Part shown: piece by piece, positions 23,627 to 34,300 of the stretch
How positions within the stretch are numbered: the first letter of the stretch is position 1
How the letters are laid out: each line of letters opens with the position of its first letter
Origin: Buxus sempervirens
Lineage: Eukaryota; Streptophyta; Magnoliopsida; Buxales; Buxaceae
Assembly: GCA_947561395.2 (NCBI GenBank)
Contig: OX387193.1
Location: forward strand, 33,802,255-33,866,254
DNA length: 64,000 nt
Reading direction: 5' to 3'
Notes under the pieces: generated by a model
Databases searched by the model: none
Told to the model about the DNA's origin: nothing
What the model saw: the letters and a program-made list of their open reading frames with translations, nothing else
Program-made: the position numbers and the translations under genes

Positions 23627-24079
23627 GGTATAGGTCCTCCTATAAATGTACAAGTCAGTACTTAGCATTGTACAAGTCATTTGATAGAGGGGTATAAGTC
23701 TGTATAGGCATACAAATTAGTATATATTGTTGTACAAGTCAATTGATAGAAGGTACAAGTCATTTAATTAAGTGGTACATGTACCCCTATAAAGGTACAA
23801 GTCAGTACATATCATTATACATGTCATTTGATAGAGGAGTATAAGTTTATATTGTCATACAAGTTAGGGTATATTGATGTACAAGTCAATTAAATGAAGG
23901 TACAAGTCATTTGATAGAGTGTACAAGTTAATACATTAAATTGTACAAGTCATTTGGTAAAGATATACTAGTCTTTTTACAGGCACACACACTGTATATA
24001 TGTGTGTGTGTGTGTGTGTGATTTGATTGAATGGTACTAGTTATTTTATAACTGTACAAGTCAAAATACGCTATTATAC
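23627..24079 (+). repeat. 147-bp satellite, right arm, segment 4 (outermost)
   Basis: About three monomers in the GTACAAGT orientation, running into the (TG)n microsatellite and the unique part of the right terminal inverted repeat. It is the mirror partner of the outermost left array at 4386-4786. Confidence 0.82.
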
Positions 24080-24422
24080 AAGTCATTTTGTTGAGACCCT
24101 CTCTCTCCTCCTTTTCTTTCTTTATTATTTTTTGAAAAGAAATAAAGACAAAAAATAAGAAATTTGGGGCAAAGGGCATTTTTAAGAATATACTTAATTC
24201 AATCAATTCTAAACGTAACAAGGGCAATCTTGGAAACGTGTGTATTTAATCTTTATTTTATTTAAATGAGAAAAGGGCATTCTTGGAAGAAAACAGTTTG
24301 TAACAGTGAAATGCCACTGAATCTTAAATCTTTTGATAAAGGTGCTTTGAATCACACAAGTCCAAACTGTGGGGACTGAATCTTAAATATTTGATAAAGT
24401 ATCACTAAAAATTAATTTTCCC
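24080..24422 (-). repeat. Right terminal inverted repeat (unique part)
   Basis: Reverse-complement partner of 4045-4385. It includes TTGAGACCCTCTCTCTC at the satellite junction and CTAAAAATTAATTTTCCC at the extreme end. Just inside it a (TG)n microsatellite near 24000-24020 faces a (TA)n tract at the equivalent left position (about 4453-4470), so the simple repeat has diverged between the arms. Confidence 0.85.
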
Positions 24423-24431
24423 TATAAAAAA

Positions 24432-24594
24432 GGTACTTGTTAGGTGCACCATTAGAGAAGTAGAAGATAAATTAAGAACTCTCACTTTCAATTGTCACTT
24501 CTCTTTTAGAAATATCTTTAAAAGTTTATCAAAACTCTACTTGGGTTTAATTGCAATGCAATCAAAATGTGGAAATTGGTTTGGGCCAGCTTAC
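24432..24594. other. Short unassigned flank plus LINE target duplication
   Basis: AT-rich sequence between the foldback element and the LINE, with no gene seen. Bases 24578-24594 (GGTTTGGGCCAGCTTAC) are the left copy of the LINE target duplication. Confidence 0.5.
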
Positions 24595-25521
24595 TGGTCA
24601 TCTTTTATCCAATAGACTGCCTAATATTGATAATGTTTGTGTGTTTTGTCACAATCATCAGGAAACTGTCATGTCTGGAGGCACTGCCCTTTTTCAAAGG
24701 TAGTTTGGCTTAGAACAATGGGAGGAACTTTGAAGATATCCGAACCACAAGATTCCTTCTTTGATTGGTTTACCTATCTAGCCTCCTTAAAATTGTCTCA
24801 TCCTACTGATAATGTTATGGATTTTTTTGGCACAGGTGGCAAATTTTGGGTGGTTGATTTGGAGAAGTTGCAATAAAGTTCTGTTCCATGGAGGAAAAAT
24901 TTCAGTTCATGAGACATGTATGCAACTCCAAAACCTAAACATTGAATCTTTGTTTTTCAAATCTTTTTGCCAAGAACCATTGAATACCAGAGTTAAATTG
25001 GATATCATGTGGAGGAATCAAGCACATCCATTTACCAAAGTAAATTTTGATGGCGCCTACCGGAAATCCCAATCTCGAGCAGCAATTGGTGGTGTTCTCA
25101 GAGATAAAAAGGTTGTTTCCGTGGAGGTTTTGCGGTTGAATGTAATGTGCATAATGCATTACTTATTGAAGCATTTGCAGCTCTTGAAAGCATGAAGATG
25201 GCGTCGGCGTGTCAGTTCAAATTCATCATCTTAGTAGGCGATTCACACACCATCATTCACCTTCTTTCTCACCCAGATAGCGATATTCCTTAGAGGTTAC
25301 TTGGAGTCATTTCTCAAATTCATTTGTTGTCTTTAAATTTTAATATTGTGTTGTTCTCCTGGGTTTTTCTTGTTGGCCAAATTTGCCCTTGATAGTTTTT
25401 CTTGCTCCTGGGTTTGTTCTCCTCTTGCTTGTATCTCTATTCCCCTTTTGGATGATGCAAGGGGTTATAAGTTTGTTCGCTATTAATATAAGGTTACGTT
25501 TTTCACCCAAAAAAAAAAAAA
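24595..25521 (+). pseudogene. 5'-truncated LINE (L1-type) ORF2 C-terminus with poly(A) tail
   Basis: The last 0.9 kb of a non-LTR retrotransposon. Translation shows the end of the reverse transcriptase zinc-binding region (CVFCHNHQET, then a CPF-type motif) and an RNase H domain of the RVT_3 type. The latter begins KVNFDGAYRKS and continues with the IGGVLRD strand, an EAFAALESM helix and the GDSHTIIHLL segment. Reading frame changes and stops occur between these pieces, so it is dead. It ends in a 13-A tail (25509-25521). GGTTTGGGCCAGCTTAC before it and GGTTTGGACCAGCTTAC after it (25522-25538) are a 17-bp target duplication with one mismatch, showing target-primed insertion of a truncated copy. 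Confidence 0.85.
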
Positions 25522-25744
25522 GGTTTGGACCAGCTTACCAACTTTAACTAAATTGGGATAAAATATTTTGTTGTCATTGTTATGATTATGTCTTCTTGTT
25601 TATTATTGATCATGGTTTTATGATAAGAAGTGCTACAATAGTAAACTCAATGATGGGTCCTATCCAAATCATGTTACCATGAAAGGTCGAAGGATGTGAT
25701 TTAAGGAGGTCGTGACAGTTGCAAAAACACGATGGATCTATTTG
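25522..25744. other. LINE right target duplication and non-coding DNA
   Basis: Bases 25522-25538 repeat the pre-LINE sequence. The rest is AT-rich with no gene seen. The 3' end of the first copia element should lie here but no LTR matching 47872-48122 is present, so the copia 3' part was lost. Confidence 0.5.
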
Positions 25745-27108
25745 ACAACTCTGATAATTCTCCATGTAGGAAGGCCTTCTTCCCATCAAATTGTTGCAAT
25801 GGCCACTCTAGGTTTGCAGCTAAAGACAACAACACCTGAACATTGTTGACTTTAGCTACAGATGCAAATGTCTTTGTGTAGTCGATCCCATAGGTTTGGG
25901 TGTACCCTTTTGCCACAAGTCTTGCTTTATAACGTTCAACCATGTCATCTGCTTTGTACTTCGCAGTGTAAATCCATCGACATCCCACTGGCTTCTTCCT
26001 TGGTGGACAATCAACAAGTTCCTAAGTTTTATTTTTTTTGCAAGGCATTCATCTCTTCATTCATAGCAACTTTCCATCTTGGGCCAGCTAAGGCTTCCTG
26101 TACATATTAGGAATAGCTACAGTAGATAATTGATTGACAAATGATTGATTTGATTTAGACAAATTTTGGTGAGACACATAATGACTCATGGGATATTTAA
26201 CTTTACTAGAAAGTTCCGGTTCATATGTGGGTTTAGGAATACCTCTGGTTTGACGCTATGGCAACTGTTTTATTGGTGGTTGAGACACTCTATTAGGAAC
26301 ATCCTCAGTAGATGATTGGTGTGATATAGTGACAAGAGGCTTGCACTCGAATAGGAATGGACTGATGCCTTCTGATTGTGTTATTCCTTCTGTTTCACGG
26401 ATGCCTTCTGGTTGTGTTACTCCTTCAGTTCCTGGCCATTCGTCACCATTCAAATCCAGTTTAGCAATATTTTCTGCTGTTTTTGTGACAGAAGGTGTTG
26501 CAACATCTCTAGCAACATCGTTAGAACTATTCTCTGTAGCAGCAGTAGTTTCTTCAGGGATCCGAAATTCATACTGTAGAAAATCATAATCTAGAGTCTG
26601 AATTTCCTTCTGGTACTCCCCTTGAAGTTCAAACTCAGATAAGAAATACACCTCATTTTCATGGAAAACCACATCCATTGTGATAAACATGCGTCAAGTT
26701 GGAGGATGATAACATCGGTACCGCTTTTGGTGTATAGCATATCCAACAAAAACACATCGCAACGCTCAAGGAGCTAACTTGTTGCATTGATGTTTATAGA
26801 GATGGACAAAAACTACACAACCAAAGACATGAGAGGGTAAATTTGGGACGCTTGCTGCACCAACAGTATTAGTAAGAACTTAGAGTGGTGTCCGAAAGGC
26901 AATAGAGCTAGAGGGAACTCTATTGATCAAATATGTTGCAGAAGTAGGTGCTTCTCCCCAATAGAATAATGGCATATGGGCTGCGATCAAGGAGGCACGA
27001 ACAACTTCCAACAAATGTCGATTTTTTCGCTTTGCAACTCCATTATGTTGGGGTGTATTGGAACAAGTAGTTTGATGAATAGTACCATGGGCTTGCAAAA
27101 ATTGCTGA
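25745..27108 (-). pseudogene. Ty1/copia element A, downstream half (integrase end to reverse transcriptase start)
   Basis: Minus-strand remnant that continues the pol interrupted at 45780. At 27098-26880 is the integrase core end (CSNTPQHNGVAKRKNRHLLE, YLINRVPS). At 26690-26256 is the linker after integrase (VVFHENEVYF and an acidic, Thr/Glu-rich region). At 25988-25750 is the start of reverse transcriptase (CRWIYTAKYKAD, RYKARLVAKGYTQ, the GIDYTKTFASVAK motif and KKAFLHGELSE). The first residue of the usual DVKNAFLHG motif region is altered, frames change between pieces, and the sequence stops before the YVDD motif. Transcribed toward lower coordinates. The last five bases (27104-27108, GCTGA) are one copy of the Ogre target duplication. 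Confidence 0.85.
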
Positions 27109-29426
27109 TGTGCGCACCTAAACCTGGCCTAGATCGCACACCGGGCGCACCTTCGGTGCGTGCCTCGGGATTTTCAGAGTCGCCACTGCCTGAGAGTGCA
27201 GGCAGACACGGTTTTGCCCTAATCGGGTCTAAGTCTGGTCTGCGGCTTATTAGAGATCTAGCTAAGTCCTCGGTTACGGTTCGGGGAAGTCCTAAAGACA
27301 CCCCGGTCCGCCCTGTCGGTTTGACAGGTCCCTCGGGTCTCCCTGGTTTTTGAGTCAAGTTCACCCTTCCTAGACCAGCATGCTACTTTGTTAGGTCTGG
27401 CGGGGCCCTCTGAAGGTGTGGGTCCCTTTTTATTTGATTTTATCTTTTTATTTATTTAAGTGAAGTGGGTCGGATCCGGGTCCCGCTGGAAGACCCGTGG
27501 GTTGCCATGGTTGGGCCTTGGGCCCAGTTGGGTTATTGGGTAACCCATTTGGTTTTATTAAGTTTTATTTATTTACAATTTTAGTTTGGGCTTAGTGGGC
27601 TTGGAATGGGCCCATTAGCCAAAGTCTAGTGGCCTGGACCCGTTTTATTGAAAACGGGCCGGGTTTTGGGCCGGTCAGAAATGGGCCCCACAAGTGGGCC
27701 AAAGGGATCTTAATGGGCCTATTCAGGCCCAAAGTCTAAAAATGGGCTTAAAATAGCCCAAGTGGTTTAAGGGGATGGTTTAAACCGGTTTAGGCCGGAT
27801 CCGGTCCAACCAAACCAAGAAATTACACTTTTTACATTATTTCGCATTTCGCCCGTGTTTGCTCTACGGTCCAGCCTGCCCGTGAATGGATTCCGGTCCC
27901 TTCTGCCCGTGAATCAGACACGGTCCAGGCTGGACCGGCCTGAGTTTACGGGCGCAATCAGTTCTGTGCTTTTGCTGCCGATTCTTCTTGGGATTACTCC
28001 GGCGGCTTTCTCAGGTATTCTGGCAACTTCAGTGGTGCTTCTAGGCCCTTCGAATTCCCTTGTAGCCTTCAATTGGCCTAAAAGGCCGGATTTTTCTTCT
28101 TCTTTCTCCTTGGGTTCTTTGCTGGAAGATCAACCCCTTTGCTAGTTGTTCATAGCTGCTTCTTAAGAGGGGAAATGGATGATTTATAGGGGATATTAAG
28201 TGTCCTTAAGAAAAAGCTGGATCTTTCCATATTAAGGGATTAGAAATAACTATTTTGTTCTTAAAAAAACTTTCTTTTCTTCCTTTTTGGCAATGGTTTT
28301 ACTTCTGAATTCATATGGCATCTAATGCAGTTAGTTTATTTTGTTGGCTTTGTGGTTCTCCAAAGAGTTGGGCAGCGCTTCCGCGTCCTCCCAAATTTGC
28401 CGGATTGAAATGGGAAGGGCTTGGTTAATGTGGATGGATTTAAAACCAAATTAAAGGGGATTTGGGCATGGTTTTGGGGTAATTTTAGAGCATAAGGGTA
28501 GTTTGGGTATAACAAGAGGTTTAGGTTAGGAGTGGTGGAGGTTGAACAAGGTTTGGCCGTGGAGTGCACCAAGAGGGAGAAGGGAGCCAGCAAGGAGGAA
28601 AGCTTGTTCCAAATGAGGGGGGTGGCCTCTCTATTTATAGGCAAAAATCCCGTGCCCGTACTTGAATTACGGGCATGCCTTGCCCGTACTTCAAGTACGG
28701 GCGTGCCTTGCCCGTAATTCAAATACGGGCGAAAAACGAATATTTGCAATTATCGCAGATTCGGCCGTACGGGACGCGTGTCTCGCGGTACAGCGACGCG
28801 TGTTGTCCTTCTAGAAGCGTGCCCGTACTTTAAATACGGGCATGCCCTGCCCGTAATGTAAATACGGTCCCGCACGTTTTAAAAATGTGTGGATTTCAAA
28901 CCTTTATTCAATTTGGCTTATTGCAGGATTTTTATCCGATTTTTCGATTATTTTATTAAAAAAGCGAGATTCTTTTTATTAAAATATTATTAAACACATT
29001 TATCTTATTTATTTTATTGGTTTAGTCCATTTTTGCTGCCTTTTTGCCACATGGGCAGTTTTTCTGAAACTTCAACTGCTCATAACTTCTTCATCCGGTG
29101 TCCGATTTCTACAAACTTAGTGTCGTTGGAATCAGCTCGGAACCACCTATCCATTATGATTAAGTTTGGCAGCTGAATTGGGGTCGAGCAAAAAGTCAAC
29201 TTTTTGCTCCCCAAAAGTTTGACCAGCTCATATATTTTTCATCTGGGCTCCGATTCCAGCAAATTCAGTTGCGTTGGAATCGTGTCGAAATGCTCTTTTC
29301 AATGAGATGAAGTTTGATGGCCAAATTCTCTTAAATCAAAAAGTCAATTTTTGACCCCCTCAGGGTTTGACTTTTAGTTTAACTTTTCATTTTTTATTTT
29401 GGGGGTGCAAAAATCAGGTGTCTACA
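27109..29426 (-). repeat. 3' LTR of the Ogre-type element
   Basis: On the sense strand it starts TGTAGACACCTG and ends GGTGCGCACA. A CTATAAATAG TATA box is at 28640-28631. Just upstream of it (28654-28860) lie five inverted repeats with arms GCCCGTA(A/C)TT and their complements; the one at 28682-28702 is perfect apart from its central base. Sequence downstream of the TATA box is rich in GGGCC and CCCGT motifs. A short hairpin CGCACCTTCGGTGCG is at 27146-27160, about 40 bases before the LTR 3' end. Confidence 0.95.
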
Positions 29427-29440
29427 GCTGCCCCTCTTTG
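29427..29440 (-). promoter_or_regulatory. Polypurine tract of the Ogre-type element
   Basis: On the sense strand AAAGAGGGGCAGC directly precedes the TGTAGACACC start of the 3' LTR. This is the expected position and composition of the plus-strand primer for reverse transcription. Confidence 0.8.
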
Positions 29441-29765
29441 CTGGAGTCACCTTTTGGGGATGAACGGCAAAGAAGAAAAAGAACCTTATTTTTGTACCCT
29501 GCATTTCTGTCGACATGGTCGACGAGCTCACTCACTGAATTGTTTTTAAATGAAAGGGAAGTGTCAGATGTCTGGTATCACCTCCTGATTTTGGAATCCC
29601 TATACCCTCTTTCGGGTTTGAATAAGGTTGTTCCTTAGTTTTCTGTCTTAAAAAAGATAGGATTAAATTTGAGCTCATCAAAGCCTGTTTCGGTGTTGAT
29701 GCAAGGCACTTAACAATGTTCTTTTCTTTTTGTTTTGTTCCATTAAAGCTTTTAGTGACTTCAAC

Positions 29766-29824
<59 letters not shown>

Positions 29825-31310
29825 AGGCCAGGGTATGGGTTTGGGAGTGCAAGTGGGAGGACGGGAGGAAGCTTCCGCGCTGCTGTCCATCATCTCGGAG
29901 ACCACACACACTTATTCTAGCCTATGCTATTTACAAAAGTGAGAATCAAAATTTACAAGAGGGGGCGAATTGGCCCATTATTGCTCTTTCTTGTTGCTTC
30001 TCCTTGCCAGGTTCTTTCTCTTGTCGAGGCATTTAAAGCTTCTCTTCCCACTTATGAGCATCCACTGGGGATCTGGTGGGAGCATGATCTGTCTAGATGA
30101 CTCTCTGGGGATTATTGTGATGTTTCTTTTTGCTCTTGAAACTTTGTTGGAAGGTCTGAGCATCTTGACGATCTTCTTTCTTCTGCTGGGGATGAAAGGG
30201 AAGAAGCCTCTGCTGGGGAATGAAGGAACAAAGTATCCTCCTTATGTTCATCTTGCATCTTTCTTCCTTCTTTGAACCTGTACAAGGAACAAAATGTCAG
30301 ATATGTTCTGCTTCATTGGGGGATATGCAGGGTTGGTTTATTCTAAGCCTTTGATTCATCACAATCAAAAGTGGCTATTGATTAAGGCCATGAACCCCTC
30401 TTCACGGGTTAGCAGCACAGATGGGGAAATTCTAAGAATAGTTAAGCAGAATAATTACGGAAAAACACAGATGTGGCAGTGTGTGTTTGTGCCTGCAATT
30501 ATCACAAAAGTCAATCCTTAAGCCAGACATAGATTAGAGTGCTTGGTATTTTTAGCCTTGTCATCATAGGCCTTGGAGCGTTGACTCAAACACAGTCTGC
30601 CAATCTGGGCCCTTCAGGTTACTTGGCTGTCCCCACTTGGTGCACTGTCCATCCTGTTTCTGTTTTTGCCGCATTTCCCTTTTTGCTTCTAATCAAGGTA
30701 TGACCAGCTTTTTTTTTTTTTTTTTTTTTACGACCACGACTGACCCTTTTTGCACATAGCGCCCTTTTTGGGTTTTCACCATGCCTGGTCCTTTTAGGGA
30801 GAATCCAATTCCAGAAAACGTAGATTTGGCTGTTTTGCTCAAGATCATTCACTTTGGGATCCGAGAGGTCTTCAAGATAGGACGAAATGTAGGCTAGGCC
30901 GGGGTTTTGAAAGAAAGATAAGTGGCCCAAGAAGGCTGTGATTTTATGGGTCTGTACAGTGCTCCTTTTATTGTTGGGGCTTACATCCTGGCTTATTTGG
31001 TGTAGGGTTCATATTTCCCACATCTTACTTTGTACTTGTTTTTTCTTTTCTTCTTTTTCTTGATTTTCTTCGCAATTGCTCTTTTTTCTTGATTTTCTTC
31101 GCAATTGCTCTTTTTTTTTTTTTTTTTTTTGTGAGTTAGGGCCAGGAATGCCCATTTGGATGTGAAGGAATACCTGTACTAGGTTTGAAAAGAAATTTCC
31201 AGGCCCAAAAGTGTCTAACTAGGGGAGAACTTTTTGGGGTGCTTGAAAGGATTCACAGGTTTGGGGGAAAGTCAAGGATGGCCTCTCTTCATTTCCTAAT
31301 TGGAATGATC
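29441..31310 (-). other. 3' untranslated region of the Ogre-type element
   Basis: Non-coding stretch between the pol stop and the PPT. It contains long A-tracts on the sense strand (plus-strand T runs at about 29773-29819, 30711-30730 and 31110-31130). A 29-bp direct duplication containing CTTGATTTTCTTCGCAATTG lies at 31059-31110. No extra ORF with recognisable similarity is seen. Lysine- or phenylalanine-rich open frames here derive from the homopolymers. Confidence 0.7.
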
Positions 31311-34300
31311 TCAAGGATAATACAGTTTGACTGCATCTGCATTTATTGGCTCAGGAAAAATAGTTCCGTCCATCTCTTGTAAGATTAGTGCTCCTCTGGA
31401 CAGAACTTTATGTACTATGAATGGTCCTTCATAGTTTGGCTTGAATTTCCCTCTATTGTCTTCTTGGTGAGGGAATATCTTTTTCATAACAATGTTTCCC
31501 ACCTTGAAGTGTCGTGGTATCATTTTCTTGTTGTAAGCTCGTGCTATTCTTTGCTGATAGAGTTGTCCATGGCACAAAGCTCTGATTCTTTTTTCATCAA
31601 GCAACTGCAACTGGTCAAACCTTGATTTTTCCCACTCAATGTTATCAACTTCTGCTTCTTTCAGGATTCTGAGTGAAGGGATCTGCACTTCTACGGGAAG
31701 GACTGCCTCCATTCCATATACAAGAGAGAAGGGAGTTGCTCCGGTTGAGACCCTGATTGAAGTTCGGTATGCATGCAAAGCATATGGCAGCTTCTCATGC
31801 CAGTCTCTGTAGGTGACTACCATCTTTTCCAATATTTTCTTCAGATTTTTGTTGGCAGCCTCTACTGCCCCATTCATCTTGGGCCTGTATGCCGTGGAAT
31901 TTAAATGCCTGATCTTCAAATCTTCACACATCTTGTCCATGTCCTTGTTATTCAAATTTTTGGCATTGTCTGTGATAAGTGCTTCAGGCACACCGTAGCG
32001 ACAGACAATATTATTTCTGATGAATTTCAGTACATGGGATCCTTTGACCTCTGCAAAGGACACGGCCTCTACCCACTTGGTAAAATAATCTATTGCAACC
32101 AAGATGAATCGGTGCCCATTCGATGCCTTTGGATGGATTTCTCCAATCATATCAATTCCCCAAATGGCGAAGGGCCAAGGAGAAGTCATTGAGTACAAAG
32201 TGTTGGGCGGTGCATGAATATTGTCAGCATAAACTTGGCATAACTGGCACTTCCTTACATGGATATGGCAATCATGTCCCATAGTCAACCAGTAATAGCC
32301 CATTCTCAAGATTTTTCTGGCTAGCATGTGCCCGCTCATATGTGCGCCACATTGTCCCCCATGGACTTCATCAATCAGCTGTTGTGCCTCTTCTTCTGTT
32401 ACGCATAGCAGCAATGAATCATTGTAGGACTTTTTGTATAGCTTGTCCCCACTAAGGAAGAATTGTCTTGCCAGCTTCTGAATCGTGCGCCTCTCAGACG
32501 CTGTGGCATTCTCTGGCAAAGTCCTGTTTCTCAGGTATTTCATTATGTCTGTATACCAGGGTTCCCCTTTTGGTTTGCTCCTTTCAACATTAAAACAGTA
32601 GACAGGAGAATGCCGCACCTCTATCTCCAATGGTTGTACCCAAGTATCGCCAGTGATGGTTGCCATAGATGCCAGTGTTGCCAGGGCATCTGCAAACTGA
32701 TTCCTATCTCGTGGCATATAATCAAATGTCACGTTTTTGAACTGTCCTTCCAATTCCTTAATCAGTTCTTGATATGGCACCAACTTTGGATCCTTAGTCC
32801 GCCAATCCCCCATTACTTGGTAGATGATTAGACAGGAATCACCATAAACTTTTAACTCTTGGATATTCATTTCAATTGTGGCTCGCAAGCCTAACACACA
32901 TGCTTCGTATTCTGCCATGTTGTTAGTGCAATCGAACAAGAGTTTTGCTGCTATTGGATGATGGACTCCTTCTGGGGAAATGATTACTGCTCCAATTCCT
33001 TTCCCATTAATGTTGACGGCTCCATCAAAGAACATTTGCCATCCGGTTTCCTTTTCTACTGACTCAGCACACATAATTTCATCATCTGGCAACCCGGTGA
33101 GAAGTGGTTGATAGTCGGGCACAGGGTGTTCTGCCAGGTGATCTGCCACTGCCTGTCCCTTTATTGCCTTTCTTGTGGTGTAGACAATGTCATACTGAGA
33201 TAAGATAACCTGCCATTTGGCTATCCTTCCAGTAGAGATTGGCTTTTCAAAAATGTACTTCAGGGGATCTGTATCTGAAATCAAGAAGACAGTATGACTG
33301 AGGAGATAATGCCGGAGCTTCTGAGCTGCCCATACTAATGCGCCACAGGTCTTCTCGAGCAATGTGTATCTTACTTCATAATTTGTAAACTTTTTGCTCA
33401 GATAATAAATTGCTTGTTCCTTTCTTCCTGTATCATCATGCTGCCCTAGGACACATCCGGCCGCTGTTTCTGTGACTGACAAGTACATGATTAGGGGTCG
33501 TCCTGGTACAGGGGGAACCAAAGTCGGCGGACTCATCAGATAGGCCTTGATTTCGTCAAACTCTTCTTGGCAAGCTTCATTCCAAACCACTGGGTTATCC
33601 TTCTTTAGCAATTTGAATATTGGTTCGCACACGGGAGTCATCTGTGCTATGAACCGACTGATGTACTGTAATCTGCCAAGGAAACCTCTTACTTCCTTCT
33701 CTGTGGATGGGGGAGGCATCTCCAATATTGCCTTTACTTTGACAGGATCAACCTCAATTCCTCGTTTCCCAACGATGAATCCGAGTAACTTCCCTGAGGT
33801 AACGCCGAATACACACTTATTTGGGTTTAGCCTGAGCTTGCATTCCCTGAGTCTGTCAAACACTCTTCCAAGATTCACCAAATGATTTTCCTCTTCTTTT
33901 GACTTTGCAATCATGTCATCCACATATACTTCCATTTCTTTGTGCATCAGATCATGGAAGAGCAAAGTCATTGCCCTTTGGTATGTAGCACCTGCATTCT
34001 TCAAGCCAAAGGGCATCACTTTGTAGCAGTATGTGCCCCAGTGCGTGATGAAGGATGTCTTTTCCATGTCTTCAGGTGCCATTCTTATCTGATTATACCC
34101 AGAGAATCCATCCATGAAGGAGAACATGGAATGAGTTGCAGTATTATCAACTAGTATATCAATGTGTGGCAGCGGGAAGTCATCTTTCGGGCTTGCCTTG
34201 TTCAGATCCCTGTAATCGACACACATCCTGACCCTTCCATCTTTCTTGGGGACTGGCACGATGTTTGCTAACCACTCTGGGTAATCTGTAACTTTCAAGA

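Larger units (their letters stand above)
4045..24422. mobile_element. Giant foldback, MULE-like inverted-repeat element (non-autonomous)
   Basis: The ends are inverted copies: plus-strand 4045 onward begins GGGAAAATTAATTTTTAG, and the reverse complement from 24422 begins with the same 18 bases. The similarity continues for over 400 bases with scattered differences and then runs into satellite arrays lying in opposite orientation in the two arms. Both ends are flanked by TATAAAAAA (4036-4044 and 24423-24431), a 9-bp duplication as made by Mutator-like transposases. No transposase is encoded. Subtracting the six inserted LTRs and their duplications (about 16,156 bp) leaves an ancestral element of about 4.2 kb. 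The architecture (long terminal inverted repeats with internal tandem repeats) matches foldback elements such as Drosophila FB and the MULE-related Arabidopsis FARE elements. Family assignment is inference; the inverted ends and duplication are read directly. Confidence 0.85.

Noticed and set aside
25701-27098. Separate host genes from the copia fragments between 25701 and 27098
   Set aside because: Their motifs join in order with the integrase piece at 45780-46473 once the Ogre insertion is removed, so they are parts of one dead copia element.
29532-29942. Lysine-rich and phenylalanine-rich frames across 29773-29819
   Set aside because: They are translations of a homopolymer tract in the 3' region of the Ogre element.
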